Shown here piece by piece: positions 1 through 8,602 of a stretch of 64,000 nt of DNA (within the stretch, counting starts at the first letter, position 1; every line of letters starts with the position of its first letter). Source of the stretch: JAGVGT01 sp963807225 (GTDB lineage Bacteria > Desulfobacterota > Desulfobulbia > Desulfobulbales > JAGXFP01); the NCBI GenBank assembly GCA_963807225.1, contig CAWEAD010000005.1, forward strand, positions 806,001-870,000, written 5' to 3'. The notes beneath the pieces are model-generated. The model saw nothing but the letters and a program-made list of their open reading frames with translations, made no database searches and was not told the origin of the DNA. Both the position numbers and the translations under genes were made by a program.

Positions 1-110
1 GGCCGGATTTTGCGCGTACCAGCCCAGGTGAGGGCGGCAGGCGGCGGCGAGCGGGAAAGGACTCTGACTCCGCCATGACCGGGCGACGGCGCCAATCAAC
101 CTGTCTTCGG

Positions 111-284
111 TCAAGAATGAAAAACGTTGGTCATATTGACGGCCATGTACTGCGGCGGCGGACAACCGATCGTCTCCAGAAAAGCCGGCAGCGATAGGCC
201 TTCTCCCCGGGTATTCTCCCACCTGTAGCGGGCTCAGTCCGAGAAATTTTCGCTGCACCGGTAGATCTCGCTCTCTTCGGCCAT
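111..284 (-). CDS. Small ORF with an in-frame TGA (hypothetical)
   Basis: Read from the ATG at 284, the minus strand gives 16 codons (MAEESEIYRCSENFSD), a TGA at 236-234, then 40 further codons in the same frame (ending CPPPQYMAVNMTNVFHS) to a TGA at 113-111. The residue mix after the first TGA looks protein-like (AFLETIGCPPPQYMAVNMTN), which suggests one 57-residue protein interrupted by a stop. The TGA could be a selenocysteine codon, a sequencing substitution or real decay. I do not recognise the family. A weak GGG-AGAATA-CCC hairpin lies about 14-25 nt after the TGA, roughly where a bacterial SECIS would sit. No clear ribosome binding site is visible before the ATG. Confidence 0.3.
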
Positions 285-349
285 CCCGGTGAAGACGTGT
301 CATGGAGTAGAAACTTGACATTTCCCCGCACAGACTTCCGTTCCGCCTG

Positions 350-814
350 CTATTGTCGTTTGCGCTCGTTGCCGGCGAAATGTTCCGGATGGAAGTCGAT
401 GACCCCCCGGATATCCTTCAGGGCCAGGTGGACGGAAGTGAGAGCAGAGCAGGATTTGCGGGTGTGGTCACGCAGGGGATAGAATTGGGTTTCGGTCAGG
501 TAGAGCCTGCTGGGACGATGCAAATGATCACGGGCATGGTGGGTGGCACTAGACTTTTCGTTGCAGATATAGGTCAGGCTCAGGCTGTAAGGGCCATCGG
601 CCATCATTTCCATGGTGATGGTCCCGACAATGGCATAGAATTGATCGATGGGAAGATCACGAGCTTGCGACCGTTTTCCATGCAAACCGACCTCCCCCCA
701 AGAAGCCCGGACCGAAAGGTGACAGCGGAGTCGGATGTTCTGTACACCGCTCCGCCGGGATGAAAAATGGTTCCCGGTTTTCGATGCCACCCTACGACAT
801 TGTATCGGGTCCAA
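350..814 (-). CDS. Hypothetical protein, N-terminus uncertain
   Basis: An open minus-strand frame whose C-terminal 100 residues look protein-like (LPIDQFYAIVGTITMEMMAD, then SLSLTYICNEKS and LKDIRGVIDFHPEHF). The first 50 residues look like out-of-frame translation, so the true start may be near the methionines of MEMMADG at about residue 68, or an indel may lie upstream. The plus-strand ORF over the same bases has the Gly/Asp/Val-rich look of an antisense shadow. The family is not recognised. Base composition is less GC-rich than neighbouring genes. It could be a remnant. Confidence 0.35.
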   Translation of the reverse strand: MDPIQCRRVASKTGNHFSSRRSGVQNIRLRCHLSVRASWGEVGLHGKRSQARDLPIDQFYAIVGTITMEMMADGPYSLSLTYICNEKSSATHHARDHLHRPSRLYLTETQFYPLRDHTRKSCSALTSVHLALKDIRGVIDFHPEHFAGNERKRQ

Positions 815-918
815 GATTGATGACTTTAATTAAGGGGCTGTCAATGAAAAATCTCGACTTAACAACCATTGCCGCCAAGCACTCCCGCCCTTGACAGGCA
901 GGGAAAAATTCCTTCACT

Positions 919-933
919 GCCGGTCGCACCGGC
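919..933 (-). terminator. Short hairpin after the ankyrin gene
   Basis: GCCGGT and ACCGGC arms (6 bp) enclose a 3-nt loop, 25 bases past the stop codon of the ankyrin gene on the minus strand. A five-T stretch follows only after about 12 bases, so this is a weak terminator candidate. Confidence 0.3.
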
Positions 934-957
934 CGGGCTCGGGTTCGCCTGCGGCGA

Positions 958-1887
958 TTAATTCCCGGCGGTTCCTTCTGTCTGGGGTGGCGACAGCAGT
1001 TCCTCCACCTTCTTTTTCGCTTCGTCTTTGATTTTGCTGTTCTTCGCCAGGGAAAGGGCGGTATTGCCTCTTTTATCTTCGGCTTTCAGGGAGGCGCCTC
1101 GTTTCAGCAGTAACTCGACGGTCCCCGCTCGCCCATACTGTGCCGCCCACATGAGCGCAGTTCGACCGTCCCCATCTGTTTTCTCGATATCCGCACCCCG
1201 GTCCAGGAGAAGTTGTACAGTCTCGGTACGACCCATCATTGCCGCCGTAATCAGGGCGGTAATCCCCTTTTCCTCCTCGGTGGCCTCAAGCTTCGAACCT
1301 TTGTCCAGCAAGAGCTTCACCGTTTCCACCCGGCCACCCTTGGCCGCCCACATCAACGCTGTCCGGCCTTCACCGTCCCTGCTATGCAGGGCAGCCCCAC
1401 GGTCGAGAAGGAGCCTGACCGTCTCGGTATTCCCTTTGACCGCCGCAGCATGAAGGGCGTTCATACCATTCAACTTTTCTCTGACACTGAGATTGCCCCC
1501 TTTATCAAGCAGCATTCCCACCATATCCGTCTGCCCGGCAAGGGCGGCCCAGATCAGCGGGGTTCCCCCGAACTTGGCATCTGCTTCGTTAACATTGGCG
1601 CCCTTGTCAAGGAGAAGGGTGGCAATGTCCAGGCGGCCTTCTTTGGCGGCTTCGATCAGGGCCGTATTGCCGTTCTCGTCTTTTGCGTTCGGATCCTGGC
1701 CTTCCTTCAGGGCCGCTGTGACCACATCCATTTCGCCTTTTTTCGCCGCCTTGACGAAATCGCCCGCATCAAGGGTCTTAGCCTGCTTTTCCGGGACAGG
1801 GCCGGCGAAGGCCGGGCTCATCCCGGCTGAGACCAGGAAAAGCAGGAGGACCGCGACAGATATTGCGGGCAGGACTTTTATTCTCAT
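958..1887 (-). CDS. Exported ankyrin-repeat protein
   Basis: A 309-residue protein beginning with a signal peptide (MRIKVLPAISVAVLLLFLVS, then an AFA-G cleavage-like site), so it should act outside the cytoplasm. About seven ankyrin repeats follow, recognisable by motifs such as NGNTALIEAAKEGRLDIATL, GRTALMWAAKGGRVETVKLL and GRTALMWAAQYGRAGTVELL. Ankyrin repeats bind other proteins, and no enzymatic domain is present. I chose the start at 1887 over an upstream in-frame start at 1989 because AAGGGGG lies just before this ATG and the signal peptide begins directly there; the upstream 34 residues overlap a hairpin. It is monocistronic: a terminator-like hairpin lies upstream at 1978-2001. The binding partner cannot be inferred. 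Confidence 0.85.
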   Translation of the reverse strand: MRIKVLPAISVAVLLLFLVSAGMSPAFAGPVPEKQAKTLDAGDFVKAAKKGEMDVVTAALKEGQDPNAKDENGNTALIEAAKEGRLDIATLLLDKGANVNEADAKFGGTPLIWAALAGQTDMVGMLLDKGGNLSVREKLNGMNALHAAAVKGNTETVRLLLDRGAALHSRDGEGRTALMWAAKGGRVETVKLLLDKGSKLEATEEEKGITALITAAMMGRTETVQLLLDRGADIEKTDGDGRTALMWAAQYGRAGTVELLLKRGASLKAEDKRGNTALSLAKNSKIKDEAKKKVEELLSPPQTEGTAGN

Positions 1888-1977
1888 GTTTTTTACCCCC
1901 TTCAAAAATTTTGGTTCGTGTACCGGGAAGTCAACTTTTACACGCCGCCGAGACTCGAGCTGGCTCCACCAAAAGGT

Positions 1978-2001
1978 CGGCAGGGCCAAGCGGCCCTGCC
2001 G
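1978..2001 (-). terminator. Hairpin between multicopper oxidase and ankyrin gene
   Basis: CGGCAGGGCC and GGCCCTGCCG form a perfect 10-bp stem with a 4-nt loop. Read on the minus strand it is followed by ACCTTTTGG, so it most likely ends the multicopper oxidase transcript before the ankyrin gene. Confidence 0.6.
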
Positions 2002-2144
2002 TGGTTAAGTTAAGCTTTTTACCGGGGCTTTTCGGAATGGCGCCTGAAAACTGCCATCCCGGCCTTCCCCGTGGCCGAATGGAAATCAATACGCCCGGGG
2101 CCTTCCCCATACCCTTACGGGGGCAGGGGAAGGCCTGCCGAGGT

Positions 2145-4730
2145 TTAATGGTTGCTGTGGCCGTTGCTTCTGCAGGCGGACCCGCCCTTATTGGTATAGA
2201 AGAGGCCCAGCCTGACGGCATCTTGGTAATCTTCGCTGCCGTCGCCGTTCAGGTCGTAGTTACCTCCCCCTGTGGCGATATCCTTGACAAGCATGCCTAA
2301 ATCCACGCGGTCGACACAGCCGTCCTGATTCAGATCGGGCACCACTGCATAGGGCCGCATCATCTCGTTGTCCTCGTGGTCGATGATGTGGCAGTGCCAG
2401 ACATAGAGGCCGGCAACATTAAACTTGGCCCGGATGCGGGTTGACCTGTCCCGGATAGGCGATGACCGTGTCCTTCCAGCCGGTCTCCCAGATCTTCCCG
2501 AGGCGTTACAGTGCCGCATCAACTTCAAACCGGTCCCTTCTTCGTCCGGGATCAGATCTTCGCGATCCACCACCTGGAACTCCACCAAATGCAGGTGGAT
2601 CGGATGGGCGTCCGCCGTGAAATTCCAGATCTCCCATTCCTCGGTGTCGTTGAGTTCGGCATCTCGGTAACCGGGACCATGACCGGCGTGCCGTTGGCCA
2701 TGGTGAAAACCTTGACCATCGTGCTGGCGCCGGTCATGTCGGTCCACATCAGCGGGATACCCACATAGCCTTCACCGTCGTCATCACTGAAAGGATCATC
2801 GGCCAGGATTCCCACTTTGGCATCCGTGGGGCCGAACGGCACGCATTCATCGCCTGCGGTTTCCGGAGTAAAATCCTCCGGGTCGCACTCGCTGACGTTG
2901 CCTTCGCCGTTAAGAACATAATTTCCGTCGGCATCCACAACGATGAAGACCGTTTCCGACTCCAGCTCGTTGAGGCTCACCTGGCGAGTCTTGGTGGGAA
3001 CCAGCGGAGTAACGTCGGCAAAATGCGAGATCCGCGGGCGCGGTGGCAGTGGCATCGGTGGAGGCGGGGTCCGTGGGTTGATCTACCACGAATTTCATGA
3101 TCTGGCCCGTGGTATGGGGGTTCGCCGGGTCAAAATCTCCGGGAGCGTCGCCGCCGCCGAAGGGTTCGTCCGGCCCTTCATTGATCATATAGTAGGTGTT
3201 GCCGGAGAGCCCGGTGAAGTCCACGATGACGTCGGCGCGTTCCGCCGGCATCATCCGGAGTCGAGCGAGTTCCAAAGCCGAGAGCGGCAGCAGGCCGCCG
3301 TCGGCGCCGATCTGCCAGAAATGCAGCGCGGATGGCGCCAGCGATGTGACTCTCCCATTCGCATCGAAATCGCTTATCAGGTCGTTCAATGAAGTTTCGG
3401 TCACCATCTTCAGCATGAGGGTGCGGGCGTTGCAGCCGTTCAGCAGCCGGAGACGATACCTGGCCGGCGCCACATGATAGACCGGCCAGGTGGTGCCGTT
3501 CACCACCATGGTGTTGCCGAAGAACTCCGGGTTCCAGATGGGCGCCACATCGCTTGTCTCGCCGGTAAGGGCGGTATCGGGGATGAAGGAAATATCGAGG
3601 GTCGGGGAAGTCGGTTCCTGCTTTATTCAAGCCCTCGAAGTAGGCCCGATTGTCCGGGAAGAAGAGCTGGCCTTCAGGAGTAAAGGTGCGGCCCTGGATG
3701 GCGATGGGCACCTCGCGGATCTTGCTGCGCACCGTCGCATCGAAATTGGGGTCTTCACCCGACCCCGGGGCCGGGCCGGGCAGAGTACCGGAAACCAGCT
3801 CGGGCTCGGGGGTGTCCTGGCCGCGGATCAGCCAGAAACCGGCCGGTCCGGCATAGACATTGACCCGGGTGATGCCCAGGCCATGGTCGTGATACCAGAT
3901 GGTGGAGGCACGCTGGGTATTGTAATAGCCGATAAATGGCCGAGCCCGGCCAGGTATTGGTGCGGTCCCACTGGTCGTAGAGGCCGCCCTGGTGTCGCGT
4001 AACCCGCCGGGATATTGTTGGCACCGGGAAGCCACCAGGCCTCGGGGTAACCATCGCTCTCCGGATTGACGTGGGCCCCGTGGACGTGGGTGACGATCGG
4101 CACCGGACCGTCATATGCCTCCTGCAGGATCGAGCCATTGGAAGAAGCGGGCTTGCAGTCAACATGCGCGCCGCTGCCGTCCTTGCAGGTCAATTGCTCC
4201 GGATTGGCCCAGTGCAGGGTCCGGTCGACCGGCAGCAGGTGCGGCAGGTAGTTGCCGGTGTCGGGATCGTACAGCTCGTTGATCCACCTCACCCGGGTGA
4301 GCTGGTTCTGCTTGGCCTCGACGGTCAGGGCCGGGTAGTTGAAGGTGGTGGCATTGGGATTGGAAAGCGGCATCGGCGCCGTATAGTTCAGGTCGTAGGG
4401 ATCCTCAGCCTTACCGTAGCTCCACACCGTAGTGGCCGGATAGTCGCCGACGCCCCAGACCCCGCCCGGCAGGATCTGCTGCTTGAACTGCCGCATGGCG
4501 ATGTTGTAATCCGCCTTGGCGTCGGTGCTCTTGGGCATGACCGGCGGGATGACCAGGGCCTGGACATATTTGGGAATCGCCTCCGGGTCCAGGACATCGT
4601 AGTCCGCTCCGTCAAATGCCGGGATAGTGGGCAGCGCCTGTGCCGCCAGCGGCAAGAACAAACCGATCAGCGACAAGGAGTAGAAAATCCCCCATCTTCC
4701 TCTCAAGCCTTTTAGTTGTTTCTTCATCAT
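2145..4730 (-). pseudogene. Multicopper oxidase with C-terminal dockerin-like repeats, multiply frameshifted
   Basis: Starts at 4730 after GGAGAGGG with a signal peptide (MMKKQLKGLRGRWGIFYSLS...AAQALP), so the product would be exported. The copper-binding motifs appear in order but in different frames: THVHGAH near 4090, WYHDHGLGITR near 3890, HPIHLHLVEF near 2600 and HCHIIDHEDNEMM near 2370. The C-terminus carries two calcium-loop repeats, DLNQDGCVDRVDLGMLVKD and DLNGDGSEDYQDAV, typical of a type I dockerin. At least six one-base shifts are needed to join the frames (near 4010, 3590, 3040, 2700, 2490 and 2440). Either the gene is dead or this stretch is poorly sequenced; the preserved motifs and protein-like segments between shifts favour errors or very recent decay. 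Family members oxidise metals or organic substrates with O2, which is unexpected in a strict anaerobe. Confidence 0.75.
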
Positions 4731-5358
4731 TTCCCTCTCCTTTTTTCATTTATTCTTGCTTCTTACTGCCTTGCTATCCCCTTTTAAAGGGGGGGTTGAA
4801 CAATATCCCTTCCCGTCAAGTCTTTAATCCTCCACGGGACCGCCAGCCGCCCATGGGCATCCCATGGCGCGAAAAATAACTATGGCCGGCGCCCGGTCGA
4901 AAATTTGACATAAGCGGTCATTCCGGAACTTTTCATTCCGGCGCAAGGAAAGGGGCAAACTTCTCCGCCGGTCGTCAGGCTGATGCCTTGATCTATGCCA
5001 GGATATCCCTGTCTACCTGCGGGGGGGGGAGAACCGTGCCCGGGAGGGTTGCGAAGCATTGGAAAATCGTGCCGCCCTTCTGCCTTCTCTTGTCATATCA
5101 TTTCAAATCTTGGTCATTTTCGGCTGATCATCAGCCCTTTGTTATATGCTATTATTGCCGATATTTAAAAGTCCAATAATATTTTTACTGTTAACCAGAA
5201 GGTCTATTTTTGATGCTAATCCGGATGGTTGAGAATAAGGGCGGTGAGGGGGGGAGGTCAGGAACGGAGCATCGCACCGCTGCCGGACTACTCCGGCAAA
5301 CATCGGCTGGGTATTCCTGCGGATCAGGGATTAGAACTGCTTCAGGAAAACTTCAGGA
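4731..5358. other. Intergenic region without a supported gene
   Basis: About 630 bases separate the multicopper oxidase start from the end of the next minus-strand gene. It contains an AT-rich block near 5090-5215 that could hold promoters. Short ORFs here have no protein-like composition, and no structured RNA was recognised. Confidence 0.5.
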
Positions 5359-5883
5359 TTATGGCGGACTGACCTGGAATCCGCGAATCGCCGCCAGCTG
5401 GTCGGCCTCGCGGCCGGCATCGCTCATTCCGCGGGCTTCGAGCAGCCAGAAGCGGCCCGGCTCCTGCCGGATGGCCTGCGTCATGCGCTCGCTCAGGCCG
5501 TGCGACTCCTCCTCCAAGTTATAGAAGCGGCTGTCTATACCGAAGAAGCCGTCCAACAGGTGAGTGACGATATGGAGGATCTTGGACTCGTAACCCCGCC
5601 GCATCCCGGCCAGGTCGCTCAGCTGCTGGAAGCCGCTTTCCCGGAGCTCAGCCAGGTATGCCGCCACCGCCCTGCGGTTTTCGACGAGCCCGGTCGAGAG
5701 ACGGGTTTGAAAGTCCGGGTGGGTGCCGGAGACAATGCGCGCCGGCGGGATCTCGACCCGGTCGTAGCGGACCAGGAAATTTTTCTCGAAGAAACGGGCG
5801 ACCCGCAGCCGGACTTGCTCCGGGTCGCCGCCTTGGCAAAGCAAGAGATGAATTGAAGATTCGTTCGCGGTTGGTTCCGGCAT
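5359..5883 (-). CDS. Conserved-looking hypothetical protein (174 aa)
   Basis: A well-composed 174-residue soluble protein without a signal peptide or membrane segment. Residues 30-90 (VARFFEKNFLVRYDRVEIPP, then a stretch ending VENRRAVAAYLAELRE) and the acidic C-terminal half are mostly helical by composition. It lies 29 bp downstream of the HAD phosphatase on the same strand, so the two are probably co-transcribed. I do not recognise the family and assign no function. Confidence 0.7.
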   Translation of the reverse strand: MPEPTANESSIHLLLCQGGDPEQVRLRVARFFEKNFLVRYDRVEIPPARIVSGTHPDFQTRLSTGLVENRRAVAAYLAELRESGFQQLSDLAGMRRGYESKILHIVTHLLDGFFGIDSRFYNLEEESHGLSERMTQAIRQEPGRFWLLEARGMSDAGREADQLAAIRGFQVSPP

Positions 5884-5912
5884 GGCTGTGACTCCGAAAT
5901 CCCGGGCTGGCC

Positions 5913-6584
5913 CTACGCCGTCCCTTGCCCGGCCCCGGGTCGGCGCTCCCGGTTGCAGCGGGCCATGAAGGGCATCCGGGTGATCTCCATGAAGCTTTCG
6001 ACGTGGTAGTCAGCCGGCAGCTCCGGGTTTTTGAAGGCGATCAGCCGCATGCCGACGGCCCGGGCATGCTCCAAGTCCACCTGGGAATCGCCGATGAAGA
6101 CCGCCTCGTCCACCTTCAGATTGAAGTGGGCCAAAATCTTATGCAGCGCCTCGGGGTGGGGCTTGGAGTTTGCCACGTCCATGGCGGTCACCACCAGCCC
6201 GAAATACTGGCGCAGATCGAAAAGGTCGAGCAGGGTGGCCATGGTGGTGGTGCGATTGGTGCTGATCGCTGTTTTACAGGCCGGGGTGATGAACCGCAGG
6301 AACTCCACCAGGTCGGGCTCGATGGTCATATGGCGGATGAATTCCTTATAGTCCAGACTCTGCCGGAAGTCGTGGGCCGCTGCGATTTCTCCGGGCCAAT
6401 GGCGCATGATGTGGTTGACCGAGTCGGTGACATGATGCATGTGGACATAGTTGAGTTCCTCCTCGTCCATGTCCGGGTGGCCGAAATGGCGGCGCACTGC
6501 GTTATAAAAATGGAGATTGGCGCCCTTGGAGTCGAACATCACCCCGTCGCAATCGAAGATTACCAGTTTCAGTTCCTTAGACAT
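5913..6584 (-). CDS. HAD-superfamily phosphatase (phosphoglycolate-phosphatase-like)
   Basis: A 223-residue haloacid-dehalogenase-type hydrolase. Motif I is FDCDGVMFDSKG (residues 10-21, nucleophile and acid Asp), motif II is AISTNRTT near residue 110 and motif IV is VFIGDSQVDLEHARAVG near 170. A helical cap lies between motifs I and II, as in the Gph/PGP subgroup. The family hydrolyses small phosphate esters in the cytoplasm; the exact substrate is not clear from sequence. The gene is divergent from nadB and probably shares a transcript with the hypothetical gene downstream. Confidence 0.85.
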   Translation of the reverse strand: MSKELKLVIFDCDGVMFDSKGANLHFYNAVRRHFGHPDMDEEELNYVHMHHVTDSVNHIMRHWPGEIAAAHDFRQSLDYKEFIRHMTIEPDLVEFLRFITPACKTAISTNRTTTMATLLDLFDLRQYFGLVVTAMDVANSKPHPEALHKILAHFNLKVDEAVFIGDSQVDLEHARAVGMRLIAFKNPELPADYHVESFMEITRMPFMARCNRERRPGAGQGTA

Positions 6585-6727
6585 CGTTCACTCAATCTTG
6601 AAGGAGGAGGCCGGGGCCGGTTTTATTCTGGGAAAATCACCCCGGGGGAGTATATTGTTTACGCAACCGGCGGGAGACTGTCAAGAACACATCCGGCCCG
6701 ACCATTACTTCGACGATAGATGACAAA

Positions 6728-8341
6728 ATGACCAAAACCACCGATTTCCTGGTAATCGGCAGCGGTATTTCCGGCCTCTCCTTCGCATTAAAAGCCGCAC
6801 GCCTGGGTCAGGTTACCCTGGTCACCAAAAAGGCCAGGGTCGATACCGCCACCAACCTGGCCCAGGGCGGCATCGCGGCGGTTCTGGCCCCGGAGGATTC
6901 ATTCGAGCTGCATATCAAAGACACCCTGCGTTCCGGAGCCGGTCTCTGCCATGAGGACATCGTGAGGCTGGTGGTCGAAAACGGCCCGGCCCGTATCCGC
7001 GAGCTGATCGAACTGGGGGTCGCTTTCCAGCACGATGAAAAGAATCGCGACCGACTCGATCTCGGCATGGAGGGCGGTCACTCGGCCCGGCGCATCGCCC
7101 ATTCCTTCGATCTCTCCGGCCGGGAGATCGAACGGGCCCTGCTGCAGGCGGCGGCCGACAACGAACACATCGAGATCCTGGAAAACCACCTGACTATCGA
7201 TCTCCTGATCGGATCCAAGGTCGGGCTGGCCGGGCAAAGCGAACCCCCATACAGCGACCGCTGTCTGGGCGCCTACGTGCTCGGTCCGGACGGCAAGATT
7301 ACCACCTGGCTGGCCCGGGCCACGGTGCTCTGCACCGGAGGGGCTGGAAAGGTCTATCTTTATACCACCAATCCCGACATCGCCACCGGTGACGGTATCG
7401 CCATGGCGTTCCGAGCCGGAGCACGGGTGGCCAACCTGGAGTTCGTCCAGTTCCATCCCACCTGCCTCTTCCATCCCCAGGCCAAGAATTTCCTGATCTC
7501 CGAAGCGGTGCGCGGCGAGGGCGGCCGCCTGATCGACCGGCACGGCAACCACTTCATGGACAAGTACGACGAGCGCGGCGATCTCGCCACCCGCGATATG
7601 GTGGCCCGAGCCATCGACAGCGAGATGAAGGCCAGCGGCGACGACTGTGTATATCTCGACATCACCCACCGACCGGCTGCCTTTGTCCGGGGTCGTTTTC
7701 CCAACATTTACGCAACCTGCCTGCAGTACGGCCTCGACATCACCCGCCAGCCCATCCCGGTGGTGCCGGCGGCTCACTATATGTGCGGTGGAGTGCTGAC
7801 CGACCGAATGGGACGGACTAACCTGGAAAACCTTTACGCCTTCGGCGAAACCGCCTGCACCGGCCTGCATGGCGGCAATCGTCTGGCCAGCAATTCGCTC
7901 CTGGAGGCGGTGGTTTTCGCCCATCAGGCCGCCCTGCAGTGCGCGGCCGACTGGCCTTTCCTCGCCCGCCTGGAATTCCCCGAGATCCCGCCCTGGCAAG
8001 TCGGCCGGGCTGAGCGCATCGAAGAGTGCGTGCTGATCACCCACAACTGGGATCAGATCCGTCGGTTGATGTGGAACTACGTTGGCATCGTCCGTTCCGA
8101 CAAACGACTGGCCCTGGTGGCGAAACGCCTCCAGCCCATAGTCGCCGAAGTAGATCAACATTACCGTGATTATCTGTTGACTCCCGATCTGGTGGAATTG
8201 CGCAACATCGCCCAACTGGCCGAGCTCATCGTGCGCTGCGCCTCGATCCGCAAAGAGTCGCGCGGCCTGCATTACAACAGCGACTACCCGGCGGTGGACG
8301 ATCTGCACTGGAAAAAGGATACGGTGTTGAGCCGAGACTAA
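6728..8341 (+). CDS. nadB: L-aspartate oxidase
   Basis: A 537-residue flavoprotein that oxidises L-aspartate to iminoaspartate, the first step of NAD synthesis. It shows the FAD-binding GSGISGLSFALKAA at residues 11-24, TNLAQGGIAAVL near 43, GGHSARRIAHSFDLSGREIE near 116, the active-site region QFHPTCL near 240, and GLHGGNRLASNSLLEAVVFA near 379, all typical of NadB. Length matches the family. In anaerobes fumarate rather than O2 is the usual electron acceptor (family knowledge). nadA and nadC are not in this window. The start at 6728 has only a weak ribosome binding site. Confidence 0.95.
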   Translation: MTKTTDFLVIGSGISGLSFALKAARLGQVTLVTKKARVDTATNLAQGGIAAVLAPEDSFELHIKDTLRSGAGLCHEDIVRLVVENGPARIRELIELGVAFQHDEKNRDRLDLGMEGGHSARRIAHSFDLSGREIERALLQAAADNEHIEILENHLTIDLLIGSKVGLAGQSEPPYSDRCLGAYVLGPDGKITTWLARATVLCTGGAGKVYLYTTNPDIATGDGIAMAFRAGARVANLEFVQFHPTCLFHPQAKNFLISEAVRGEGGRLIDRHGNHFMDKYDERGDLATRDMVARAIDSEMKASGDDCVYLDITHRPAAFVRGRFPNIYATCLQYGLDITRQPIPVVPAAHYMCGGVLTDRMGRTNLENLYAFGETACTGLHGGNRLASNSLLEAVVFAHQAALQCAADWPFLARLEFPEIPPWQVGRAERIEECVLITHNWDQIRRLMWNYVGIVRSDKRLALVAKRLQPIVAEVDQHYRDYLLTPDLVELRNIAQLAELIVRCASIRKESRGLHYNSDYPAVDDLHWKKDTVLSRD

Positions 8342-8485
8342 ATTCCGACCAGTCGGACCTGTCGGACTTTCTCAGAAATATTTACTCCCGCCCACGTTGC
8401 TCCCACATCATCTGACCGTAAAATCAGGCTTTTTCTCCTGACCTATATTCCCCTCGGCTGGCGACAAAAAAATAGCTTTTTTAAC

Positions 8486-8516
8486 TTGACTGATACACTA
8501 CTGGTAGTGCAATAAT
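8486..8516 (+). promoter_or_regulatory. Candidate promoter of nrdD
   Basis: TTGACT at 8486-8491 resembles a -35 element, followed by an AT-rich AATAATAT at 8511-8518 as a -10 region (spacer about 18-20 bp). The first NrdR-like box lies between them, which would allow repression by occlusion. Confidence 0.4.
8495..8510 (+). promoter_or_regulatory. NrdR-like box 1
   Basis: ACACTACTGGTAGTGC is a near-perfect palindrome (CACTAC/GTAGTG) and matches 12 of 16 positions of ACACTATATATAGTGT, which I take as the NrdR box pattern. It overlaps the candidate nrdD promoter and lies 93 bp before the start codon. Confidence 0.6.
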
Positions 8517-8525
8517 ATGATCCAT

Positions 8526-8541
8526 ACACAACATGTCGTAT
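8526..8541 (+). promoter_or_regulatory. NrdR-like box 2
   Basis: ACACAACATGTCGTAT matches about 11 of 16 positions of the NrdR pattern. It starts exactly 31 bp after box 1, the three-helical-turn spacing typical of paired NrdR boxes, so the pair supports itself better than either site alone. Confidence 0.5.
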
Positions 8542-8602
8542 TTTCCGGTTAGGGACGGCTATCTCCCTGAACATATGAAAAAAGTGGGTTCCGGAGGTTA
8601 AA

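Noticed and set aside
353..763. Plus-strand 136-residue ORF
   Set aside because: Gly/Asp/Val-rich composition of an antisense shadow of the minus-strand frame at 350-814.
4920..5050. Possible cyclic-di-GMP riboswitch around a GGGGCAAAC stretch
   Set aside because: The conserved core and second helix are absent, and the next minus-strand gene is not downstream in the right orientation.
6899..8308. Minus-strand 469-residue ORF
   Set aside because: Antisense to nadB, which has full family motifs.
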